In this document: positions 1 to 6,325 of the stretch, in pieces
Layout: each line of letters begins with the position of its first letter
Position numbering within the stretch: position 1 is the first letter of the stretch
NCBI GenBank assembly: GCA_011391545.1
Contig: JAABQI010000225.1
Location: forward strand, 1 to 36,384
Origin: Rhodoferax sp.
GTDB taxonomy: Bacteria; Pseudomonadota; Gammaproteobacteria; Burkholderiales; Burkholderiaceae_C
Length of the DNA stretch: 36,384 nt
Direction: 5' to 3'
Translations under genes and position numbers: made by a program
Notes under the pieces: generated by a model
What the model was told of the DNA's origin: nothing
Seen by the model: the letters and a program-made list of their open reading frames with translations, nothing else
Databases searched by the model: none

Positions 1-1
1 G

Positions 2-289
2 ATTGCCCGCGCGCTGGCCATGGAGCCCGAGGTGATGCTGTTCGACGAGCCCACCAGCGCGCTCGACCCCGAGCTGGTCTCGGAAGTGCTCAAGGTCATG
101 AAAGACCTGGCGCAGGAGGGTCGCACCATGGTGGTGGTGACGCACGAGATGGGTTTTGCCCGTGAAGTGGCCAACCACCTGATATTTTTGCACAAGGGCC
201 AGATCGAGGAAGAAGGCGTGCCGGCCCAGGTGCTGGCCAGCCCCAAGAGCGTGCGGCTGGCGCAGTTTTTATCGGGCAGTTTGAAATAG
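2..289 (+). CDS. Amino-acid ABC transporter ATP-binding protein, 3' end only
   Basis: This is the C-terminal part of an ABC ATPase. The reading frame is open from the window edge (first residues IARALA, the end of the region after the signature motif), so the true start lies upstream and the ATG at 20 is internal. Visible motifs are Walker B with the D-loop ([12 protein letters not shown]) and the switch histidine (VVTHE). The spacing and the C-terminal sequence resemble the polar amino-acid uptake family (GlnQ/HisP/ArtP). Known family role: a cytoplasmic ATPase dimer energising an inner-membrane permease fed by a periplasmic binding protein. Its stop codon lies 9 bases from the stop of the converging kce gene. 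Substrate cannot be read from this fragment. Uptake of a basic amino acid would fit the neighbouring lysine genes but is only a guess. Confidence 0.9.
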   Translation: MARALAMEPEVMLFDEPTSALDPELVSEVLKVMKDLAQEGRTMVVVTHEMGFAREVANHLIFLHKGQIEEEGVPAQVLASPKSVRLAQFLSGSLK

Positions 290-297
290 GACTCAGC

Positions 298-1119
298 TCA
301 AGCTGATGACTTCAGGCCGAGCAGCGCGCGCGCTTCGTCGGGCGTGGCCACGTCCCGCTCAAGCTCCCGGCTGATGCGGGCGATGCGGGCCACCAACTGC
401 GCGTTGCTGCTGGCGAGTTCGCCCTTGCGGTAATACACGTTGTCTTCAAAGCCCACACGCACATGGCCGCCCAGCAGAATAGCCAATGTGCCCAGTGGCA
501 GTTGCGCCGGACCGATCCCCGCGACAGTCCAGCTGGACTGCGCGGGCAGTTGGGACCGCAGGTACATCAGCGCCTCAGGGGTGCCGGCCATGCCGCCGGG
601 AATGCCCAGCACAAAGTCGACATGCTGCGGCCCGCTGAGCAGGCCTTTTTTTAGCCAGCGGTGAACCGTGGTCAGCATGCCGCTGTCAAAAATCTCCAGT
701 TCAGGCTTAACGCCGTGGTCCCGCATGGCGGCGGCAAAAATTTCCATCTCGGCGGGCGGGTTCATGAACACGTCACCGCCAAAGTTGACCGTGCCCATCG
801 ACAGCGTGGCCATTTCGGGCTTGAGGGTGACCGGGGCCAGGCGTTCCTGCGGTGTCATGCCGACGGCGCCGCCGGTGGACACCTGCACGATCACATTGCA
901 GCGCTTTTTGACCTCGGCAATGATCTGCCGATAAATCTCCTTGTCCTGGGTCGGTGTGCCGTCGGGCAAACGCGCGTGCACATGCACGATGGACGCACCG
1001 GCCTGAGCACATTCACAAGCCGCGTCGGCAATTTCCTGGGGCGTGATGGGCAACGCCGGTTGCTGTGCGCGGGTCACTTCGGCTCCGGTCAACGCGGCCG
1101 TGATGATGAGCTTGTCCAT
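298..1119 (-). CDS. kce: 3-keto-5-aminohexanoate cleavage enzyme (BKACE/DUF849 family)
   Basis: Kce condenses 5-amino-3-oxohexanoate with acetyl-CoA to give acetoacetate and L-3-aminobutyryl-CoA, the carbon-chain cleavage step of the beta-lysine pathway. The 273-residue length matches the family. The metal-binding HVH motif is at residues 46 and 48, the positions known for characterised Kce, and the downstream acidic ligand is probably E225 in VGFED. The QVSTGG and GIPGG loops typical of the TIM-barrel BKACE fold are present. The ATG follows the kal stop by one base and has no clear Shine-Dalgarno, so translation is probably coupled to kal. BKACE enzymes act on many beta-keto acids; the substrate call rests on the flanking kam/kdd/kal genes, which make it strong. 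Confidence 0.9.
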   Translation of the reverse strand: MDKLIITAALTGAEVTRAQQPALPITPQEIADAACECAQAGASIVHVHARLPDGTPTQDKEIYRQIIAEVKKRCNVIVQVSTGGAVGMTPQERLAPVTLKPEMATLSMGTVNFGGDVFMNPPAEMEIFAAAMRDHGVKPELEIFDSGMLTTVHRWLKKGLLSGPQHVDFVLGIPGGMAGTPEALMYLRSQLPAQSSWTVAGIGPAQLPLGTLAILLGGHVRVGFEDNVYYRKGELASSNAQLVARIARISRELERDVATPDEARALLGLKSSA

Positions 1120-1120
1120 G

Positions 1121-1534
1121 TCAGCAGGTCACAGTGGCGTGCGCGATGCGCTGACACGCGGCGGGGACCACGCAGGTGCCGGAGGCCTTGCACACCAAAA
1201 TCGGCTCAGCCAGCACATCGGCGGCTGAAGCCTGACCGGCCACACCGGCCGGGGCAATGACCTTGCGTGCCTCGAATTCCATGGTGCGCGAGGTCTTGCC
1301 CATGGTGACGATGCGACCGGTGGCCTCGATGTAATCCCCGGCGTAAACCGGCGCCAGAAACTGCACGTTGTCATAGGCCACGAACAGGCCTTCGTCGCCG
1401 TCGCTGCGAATCAGCAACTCGGTCGCCACATCGCCAAACAGGTGCAACATTTTGGCGCCATCGACCAGGCCCCCCGCGTAATGGGCGTCATGTGCACTGA
1501 TGCGCAAGCGAATCAGGCTGGTGATGTTCTTCAT
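1121..1534 (-). CDS. kal: 3-aminobutyryl-CoA ammonia-lyase, hotdog fold
   Basis: Kal removes ammonia from L-3-aminobutyryl-CoA to give crotonyl-CoA, which can enter butanoate metabolism or beta-oxidation. The 137-residue protein is a single hotdog domain: the N-terminal part contains [16 protein letters not shown], a family hallmark, followed by a strand-rich region ([17 protein letters not shown]). The start is supported by an AAAGGA Shine-Dalgarno five bases before the ATG. The C-terminus is slightly longer than in clostridial relatives and carries several cysteines (residues KASGTC to the final C). It lies between kamDE, from which it is separated by a 140-base gap holding a large palindrome, and kce. 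Other hotdog thioesterase/dehydratase functions are possible in isolation, but the operon context makes Kal the best call. Confidence 0.87.
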   Translation of the reverse strand: MKNITSLIRLRISAHDAHYAGGLVDGAKMLHLFGDVATELLIRSDGDEGLFVAYDNVQFLAPVYAGDYIEATGRIVTMGKTSRTMEFEARKVIAPAGVAGQASAADVLAEPILVCKASGTCVVPAACQRIAHATVTC

Positions 1535-1570
1535 TGCATTCCTTTCAAAACCGACAGTACGTCCAATGTA

Positions 1571-1650
1571 GCGCGGGGTAATCGGCAGGGGTGGTCGCCG
1601 ATTTCTGGTACCCCAGTATGAGGCGGCCGCCCCTGCCGGTTACCCTGCGC
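1571..1650. repeat. 80-bp palindromic element between kamDE and kal
   Basis: Arms 1571-1594 and 1627-1650 are inverted repeats matching at 21 of 24 positions (core CGGCAGGGG against CCCCTGCCG). The 32-base interior holds a further small hairpin, CTGG-TACC-CCAG. In RNA from either strand this would form a long stem-loop. It fills most of the 140-base gap between kamDE and kal. It has no following T-run, so it is not a canonical terminator. It resembles a dispersed intergenic palindrome, but no second copy is in the window. Confidence 0.75.
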
Positions 1651-1674
1651 GGCACAGCGCACCGGCAGTCCGCA

Positions 1675-4059
1675 TCAATGCCTTTTAATCCACTCATGAA
1701 TGGCAAAAGAGGCCACGTCCTCGGCATAACTCTTGACGCCAAAACCCGCATCGTAGCCCAGCTCCTTGGCCAGCTCGTGGCTGATGCGCGGCCCGCCCAC
1801 CACCAAAATCACCTTGTCGCGCAGCCCTTCGGCTTCCAGCAGGTCGGCGAGTTTGGTGAGGTTGTCGAGGTGAATGTTCTTTTGCGTCACCACCTGCGAC
1901 ACCAGAATCACGTCGGCCTGCTCTTCAATCGCCCGGGTCACCAGGTCTTCGGAGTCCACCTGCGCGCCGAGGTTGATGGCGCGGATCTCGTGGTAACTCT
2001 CCAGCCCCTTGTGGCCATTAAAACCCTTCATATTCATGATGGCGTCGATGCCCACGGTGTGGGCGTCGGTCTCGATGCAGGCGCCCACCACCACCATGCG
2101 TCGCCCCATCTTTTCAGCGATAAGCGCGTTGATGCCTTCCTTGTCCAGAACCTCGTACTCGGGCTTGACCACTGAGAAACTGTTCAGGTCCACCTGGTGT
2201 TTGCACTGGCCATAGACCACGTAAAAGCTGAAGCCCTGGCCCATGTCCTCGCAGTGCACCACGGCCGGCTCGTCCAGCCCCATTTGCGCGGCCAGACGCT
2301 TGGCGCCCTCCTTGGCGCGCTCGTCCAGCGCCACCGGCAGGGTGAACGAGAGCTGCACGCGCCCGTCGCCAAGCGTGTCGCCGTAGGGCTTGACTGGGTT
2401 ATTGGGGTCAGACACCAATTTCGCTGCGGAGCTTTGCACCGCACCCGAAGGGGCTGCCGGAGGCAGTGCGAATTTGGGCTCTGACCCCAAAAACCCACAA
2501 GCATGGTCGACTCCTTGGGTGGCTGGCAACATGAGGCTGGGGAACGGGTTGAAGTAGTCAGGCGCTTTGGCGATCACACCATCCAGCCCCTTGCCTCCGG
2601 TCGGTGTGCGCGAAATTTCGGCAAACATACCCTTGCCAATGGCGCCTGGCAGGCTGATAGCCTCAATCTCGGCCAGCATGGCCTCCGCTTGTGCCAGCAC
2701 GTCCTGGGCGCGTTGCTCGATCTTTCCGCCGCGCTTGAATTCAATTTCCGAGTGCAAGTCCTTCATGGTGCCAAACACGTACCTCGCGTTCTGGATGGCC
2801 AGAAAGCGGTCCTGGATGAACGGCGTGTGGATGGCCTCGGTCATCATGCCCAGCAGGTGGATATTTTGCTGGGTGACAGTGCTCACGATGTTGAACAGCG
2901 CGTCCTGCACATGGCCCTTGAAAATATTGCCGGTCATGTGTTTGGTGGGCGGCATGTATTTCAGGCAGGCGTCGGGAAAGACCTGGCGCACCAGCTGCGC
3001 ATGGGCCAGTTCCCACAGGAAGCCATTTTCCAGCTCGGGATGAATCTCGAACGCATGGCCCAGGCCCATCTGCTCGGGCTTCAAGCCCGACAACTCGGCG
3101 AACTGTTCGTTGATGAGCTGGGACGCCAGCACCGTGTGCGCGGCCTCATAAGCGTCGGCCGTGGTGAGGTAGTTGTCTTCGCCGGTGTTGATGATGATGC
3201 CGGCATAGGCGTTGACCATGCGCGAGAAAAACTGGTCGATGAAGGTGCGCTTCATGTTGATGTCGCGAAAGATGATGCCGTACATCGAGTCGTTGAGCAT
3301 CATGTCGAGCCGCTCGATGGCGCCCATGGCGGCAATCTCGGGCATACACAGGCCGGAGCAGTAATTGGTCAGGCGGATGTAGCGGCCCACGCGCGTACCG
3401 ACCTCGTCCAGCGCGGCGCGCATCAGGCGAAAGTTTTCCTGCGTGGCATAGGTGCCGCCAAAACCCTCGGTGGTGGCGCCATGGGGCACATAGTCGAGCA
3501 GGCTCTGGCCGGTGGACCGGATCACCGCGATGATGTCTGCCCCCTGCTCGGCGGCGGCACGGGCCTGCACCACGTCCTCATGGATATTGCCGGTGGCCAC
3601 GATAAGGTAGAGCCAGGGGGTTTGGGCCTCGCCGCTGGCGGCAATCTTCTCGGTGCGCTGGGCGCGCTGCGCGGCAATGTGGTCACACATGCTGCGGGCC
3701 TGCGTTTGCGCGGCGGCGCGGGCGGCGGCTTCATCAAGCGGGCGCGTCAGGGTCAGGCTGCCCTTTGACACAGCCTCGGCGACCTGCTGCGCCGTCATGC
3801 CGTGCTGCTGCATGGCACCCGCCAGCACCGTGGCGGCGCCGTGTTGCAGCAGGTTCTGCTCCTGCAAATGGCTCACCACCCGGTTGGGCAGCGGGATGCC
3901 AACCTCGTCGACCCCATCGACCCCCATGAGGCGCAGCGTGGCGCGCTCCACGGTGGTGGTGGTGAAACCCGACATGTCGTCAAAGACCTGCCGCGCAATG
4001 CGCCGCGCCGAGTCGCGGGCGCGGTCGATTTGCGCCTGATCCAGGTTGAGATGGCTCAT
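1675..4059 (-). CDS. kamDE: Lysine 5,6-aminomutase, alpha and beta subunits fused (KamD-KamE)
   Basis: This enzyme is an adenosylcobalamin- and PLP-dependent mutase that moves the terminal amino group of beta-L-lysine (or D-lysine) to give 3,5-diaminohexanoate (or 2,5-diaminohexanoate). In clostridia it is two proteins, KamD (about 516 residues) and KamE (about 262). Here both are in one 794-residue chain. Residues 1 to about 520 are the KamD TIM barrel (TTVERATLRLMG, GATTEGFGGTYATQENFRLM, MPPTKHMTGNIFKGH). Residues from about 553 are KamE, starting at VKPYGDT. The cobalamin-binding D665-x-H667-x-x-G670 motif and the PLP-anchoring lysine (K678 in NMKG, equivalent to K144 of clostridial KamE) are intact. 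The linker, residues about 524-553, is encoded by a palindromic repeat. The start overlaps the kamB-like stop as ATGA, giving tight coupling. Confidence 0.95.
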   Translation of the reverse strand: MSHLNLDQAQIDRARDSARRIARQVFDDMSGFTTTTVERATLRLMGVDGVDEVGIPLPNRVVSHLQEQNLLQHGAATVLAGAMQQHGMTAQQVAEAVSKGSLTLTRPLDEAAARAAAQTQARSMCDHIAAQRAQRTEKIAASGEAQTPWLYLIVATGNIHEDVVQARAAAEQGADIIAVIRSTGQSLLDYVPHGATTEGFGGTYATQENFRLMRAALDEVGTRVGRYIRLTNYCSGLCMPEIAAMGAIERLDMMLNDSMYGIIFRDINMKRTFIDQFFSRMVNAYAGIIINTGEDNYLTTADAYEAAHTVLASQLINEQFAELSGLKPEQMGLGHAFEIHPELENGFLWELAHAQLVRQVFPDACLKYMPPTKHMTGNIFKGHVQDALFNIVSTVTQQNIHLLGMMTEAIHTPFIQDRFLAIQNARYVFGTMKDLHSEIEFKRGGKIEQRAQDVLAQAEAMLAEIEAISLPGAIGKGMFAEISRTPTGGKGLDGVIAKAPDYFNPFPSLMLPATQGVDHACGFLGSEPKFALPPAAPSGAVQSSAAKLVSDPNNPVKPYGDTLGDGRVQLSFTLPVALDERAKEGAKRLAAQMGLDEPAVVHCEDMGQGFSFYVVYGQCKHQVDLNSFSVVKPEYEVLDKEGINALIAEKMGRRMVVVGACIETDAHTVGIDAIMNMKGFNGHKGLESYHEIRAINLGAQVDSEDLVTRAIEEQADVILVSQVVTQKNIHLDNLTKLADLLEAEGLRDKVILVVGGPRISHELAKELGYDAGFGVKSYAEDVASFAIHEWIKRH
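2402..2490. repeat. 89-bp palindromic element inside kamDE, at the subunit seam
   Basis: Outer arms 2402-2424 and 2468-2490 match at 20 of 23 positions and both end in the 11-mer TTGGGGTCAGA. The interior folds into three short hairpins: TGCGG/CCGCA (2425-2443), CCC-GAA-GGG (2444-2452) and CTGCC-GGA-GGCAG (2454-2466). The whole would be a cloverleaf-like structure. It contributes an open frame of about 30 residues, rich in Ala, Pro and Ser, to the KamDE linker. A shorter element with the same ends lies upstream of kdd (6276-6320). The TTGGGGTCAGA end recalls REP-type palindromes associated with RAYT transposases (recollection, not searched). Confidence 0.85.
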
Positions 4060-5216
4060 TCTGTTTCCTTGGTTTGATTCATCCTGGTCTCCAACATCAC
4101 ATCGCTGACGCCATAACCGGCAAAGGCCGCGCGTGCGCTGGCCAAAAACTGGGCGGGGTCAAAACTCCCGCCCAGCGGCGAAAACGGGTTCAGGGTGATG
4201 CCGGTCATGTGAATGCCGCGGTAGGCCATCAGGCGCGCGCCCTGTTTTTCAAACGCGGTCAAGTCGGCCGCTTCGACAAACAGCCGGGTGCCGTCATTCA
4301 CCACCACCCGCAGGCCCGGCTTGTGCCCTGCCAGCGCCGTCAGAGCGCGCCACAGGGAGCGCCCCACGGCGCCGCTGAGCGCCACCGTGGCCACATCGGC
4401 CAGCTGGTGCTGCAGCAAGGTGGCGGCGGCATTGAGCGTCGCGATTTCGGCCAGCATCAGCGGCTGGCCCGCGCTGTTCCAAAGGCCAACGCCGCCCAGC
4501 GCAAAAACAGGCTCGCACAGGCTGCGGGTGGCCTCATCGGCCTGCGGGATACCCAGAATGGCCAGGCGGTCACGCGTCTTGCGGATCACGTCACCCATAC
4601 CGCCGCCGATGGCGGCACCGGTCGCCAGAATCACGCCATTGGCAATGGCCGGCGAGGCATGGTGGCTGCGACCCAGCGCGCCGTCCAGAATCACCAGCGC
4701 GGCGCCACACTGCTTGAGGCGGGCAATCACGGTAAGCTGGTCCGAGCTGCGTGAGGCGCCGGCAATTTCCATCTCGCCGTGCTCCAGCACCTTGACCACC
4801 AGAATCTCACCCATCGGGCTGTCAATGCCGGTGGCGTCGATGTGCTTGTAGCGCACCTTGGCGCGCTCCAGGGTGGACCGTGCCGTGGCCACCAGGTTGC
4901 CGGGCCACACCACAATGGCGGGCTTGGGCACAAAAAACACCGCGTCTCGGTCTTCCCCGTCGCGCCCGATCGACGTGACCCCCAGCGCCACCCCCGACGC
5001 CGCAGCCTGCGCCAGCAAGTGGTTCAGCGCCACGGTTTTCCCGGTGTTCTTGGTCATGCCCATGACGGCCAGCGTGGTCATGCCGCTGGCCTGCATGCGT
5101 TGCCAAAGTGCGCTGGATGAGGTTGTCACTGCGAGCGCAGCGTGGCAGTCCATGCCTTCTGAAGTCATGGATTGTTTCACTTCGTTCGCAATGACAGCGG
5201 GTTGTTGTTCCATCAT
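4056..5216 (-). CDS. kamB: P-loop protein, probable lysine 5,6-aminomutase reactivase subunit KamB
   Basis: A P-loop NTPase-like protein placed between kdd and kamDE, whose start it overlaps (ATGA). It contains GMTKNTGKT, a Walker A-type loop directly after a hydrophobic beta strand (TTLAVM), and later glycine-rich segments (ATGAAIGGGMGD, ALSGAVGRSLWRAL). Clostridial lysine-fermentation clusters carry kamB in this position. KamB with KamC is proposed to reactivate the B12 mutase by exchanging damaged cobalamin. Function is therefore inferred mainly from context and the P-loop. The start is uncertain: the frame is open back to a TTG at 5228, with ATGs at 5216 and 5213, but residues from the 5125-5195 region are encoded by a dispersed repeat, and the next in-frame start after it is ATG 5096, which places the P-loop at residues 13-21. 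None of these starts has a good Shine-Dalgarno. Confidence 0.68.
   Translation of the reverse strand: MMEQQPAVIANEVKQSMTSEGMDCHAALAVTTSSSALWQRMQASGMTTLAVMGMTKNTGKTVALNHLLAQAAASGVALGVTSIGRDGEDRDAVFFVPKPAIVVWPGNLVATARSTLERAKVRYKHIDATGIDSPMGEILVVKVLEHGEMEIAGASRSSDQLTVIARLKQCGAALVILDGALGRSHHASPAIANGVILATGAAIGGGMGDVIRKTRDRLAILGIPQADEATRSLCEPVFALGGVGLWNSAGQPLMLAEIATLNAAATLLQHQLADVATVALSGAVGRSLWRALTALAGHKPGLRVVVNDGTRLFVEAADLTAFEKQGARLMAYRGIHMTGITLNPFSPLGGSFDPAQFLASARAAFAGYGVSDVMLETRMNQTKETE
5125..5195. repeat. 71-bp dispersed palindromic repeat, copy 1 (in the 5' part of kamB)
   Basis: The inverted arms are 5125-5154 and 5166-5195 (30 bases each, starting GTCACTGCGAGCG and ending CGTTCGCAATGAC) around an 11-base centre. 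The same element, the same length and with the same arm layout, occurs at 13393-13463. Read on the minus strand in the kamB frame it encodes VIANEVKQ...MDCHAALAVT, a peptide type often seen when this repeat family is translated by accident. Most arm mismatches between copies are transitions that keep GU or GC pairing. Confidence 0.9.
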
Positions 5217-5229
5217 GTTGGTTTGCAAG

Positions 5230-6267
5230 TCAAACGTAAAGCTTCTCGAACAGTTCGCGCAACTTCGGGCTTTCGCGCAGCAGGTTCAACGCGTAATCGG
5301 CGTGCCCGGTGGCATAACCGTTGCCGACGATCATCTCCACATCCTTGCCCACGCCTTCGGCGCCCAGCGCCGCGGCGGTGAAGCTGGTGGCCATGGAAAA
5401 GAAGTAAATCTTGCCGTGCTGTTTGGTCGCCAGAATGCTGCCCATCTCGGTGTTCTGGATGTTGACGCAGTTGATCACCACGTCGGCCAGCTTGCCATCG
5501 GTCACCTTTGACACAGCGTCCATCAAGGCCAATGCGTCGGTGGCATCCACCTGCAGCGCGTGGTCAACCCAACCCAGATCAAGCATGCGCTGGCAGTCGT
5601 TGGCAAACGGCGACACACCGATGACACAACCGCTCGCGCCGGCGCGCTTTTTGGCCTCATACACACACAGCGTGCCGGACTTGCCACCACCGCCAATCAC
5701 CACCACGGTGTCACCCTCTTTGACCAAGCGAGCCGTCTGGGCAGGGGCACCGGCGACATCCAGAACGGCCAGCGCCAGTTTCTCGTCGAGATCAAAGGGC
5801 AACCTGGCATACAGGCCGGTTTCGAACAGGATGGCGCGACCCTTGATCTCGATCTGATCCTTGGCCATGTGGATCTTGGTGATGCTGTCAATGCGCAGGG
5901 GCGTCAGCGACAGCGACACCAGCGTAGCGATTTTGTCACCCAGCTTCAGGTCGATCTTGCCGAGCAGCGCAGGGCCGATCTCGGCCACGGTGCCAATCAG
6001 CATGCCGCCCGAACCCGTGACCGGGTTGTGGTGCTTGCCGCGCTGGGCCACGATGTCCATGACCATGGCTTCCACCTTGGCCTCATCGCTACCGGTCGCG
6101 CTTTTGATCTGGGTGAAGCTGGCCGAGTCGATGTTGAGTGCCGACACGTCGATCAGGATCTCGTTGTCATAAATTTCCATCGTGTTGTCGAGCTTCCAGG
6201 CGGGCTGGGGCAGCACGCCGAGGGGTTCGAGCACGCGGTGCGTGCCGTAGGGGGAGCCGATATTCAT
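5230..6267 (-). CDS. kdd: L-erythro-3,5-diaminohexanoate dehydrogenase
   Basis: Kdd oxidatively deaminates 3,5-diaminohexanoate to 5-amino-3-oxohexanoate with NAD(P)+, the only redox step of the pathway up to crotonyl-CoA. The 345-residue product starts MNIGSPYGTHRVLEPLG, close to known Kdd N-termini, and the Rossmann glycine motif VVIGGGGKSG lies near residues 185-195. DVSALNIDSASFTQ and GGMLIGTVAEIGP are also characteristic. The frame is open upstream to 6318, but those extra 17 residues are encoded by a hairpin repeat (6276-6320), so ATG 6267 is preferred. No strong Shine-Dalgarno precedes it. It lies between kamA (58-base gap) and the kamB-like gene, whose possible TTG start is one base beyond the kdd stop. 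Confidence 0.92.
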   Translation of the reverse strand: MNIGSPYGTHRVLEPLGVLPQPAWKLDNTMEIYDNEILIDVSALNIDSASFTQIKSATGSDEAKVEAMVMDIVAQRGKHHNPVTGSGGMLIGTVAEIGPALLGKIDLKLGDKIATLVSLSLTPLRIDSITKIHMAKDQIEIKGRAILFETGLYARLPFDLDEKLALAVLDVAGAPAQTARLVKEGDTVVVIGGGGKSGTLCVYEAKKRAGASGCVIGVSPFANDCQRMLDLGWVDHALQVDATDALALMDAVSKVTDGKLADVVINCVNIQNTEMGSILATKQHGKIYFFSMATSFTAAALGAEGVGKDVEMIVGNGYATGHADYALNLLRESPKLRELFEKLYV

Positions 6268-6275
6268 AATATTAG

Positions 6276-6320
6276 TTGGGGTCAGAGCACGTTCGCGGCG
6301 CGAAGTAGTCTGACCCACAA
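6276..6320. repeat. 45-bp hairpin element in the kamA-kdd gap
   Basis: The ends are TTGGGGTCAGA (6276) and its inverted copy TCTGACCCACAA (to 6320, one extra base), and the centre is the perfect palindrome TTCGCG-G-CGCGAA. The element occupies nearly the whole 58-base gap between the kamA stop and the kdd start, so a strong stem-loop would form in the operon transcript. It shares its ends with the 89-bp element in kamDE and looks like a shorter member of the same family. Confidence 0.8.
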
Positions 6321-6325
6321 GTCAT

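Noticed and set aside
293-306. TCAGCT-CA-AGCTGA palindrome between the converging ABC transporter and kce genes as a terminator
   Set aside because: A loop of two bases is too tight, no T-run follows on either strand, and it overlaps the kce stop codon.
2503-3768. A 421-codon plus-strand frame inside kamDE
   Set aside because: Shadow of the aminomutase gene; no protein-like motifs.
1675-4059. Ornithine 4,5-aminomutase (OraE) as an alternative for the fused mutase
   Set aside because: The KamD and KamE halves each match the lysine enzyme subunits in order and sequence, no OraS-like small subunit gene is present, and the neighbours are lysine-pathway genes.
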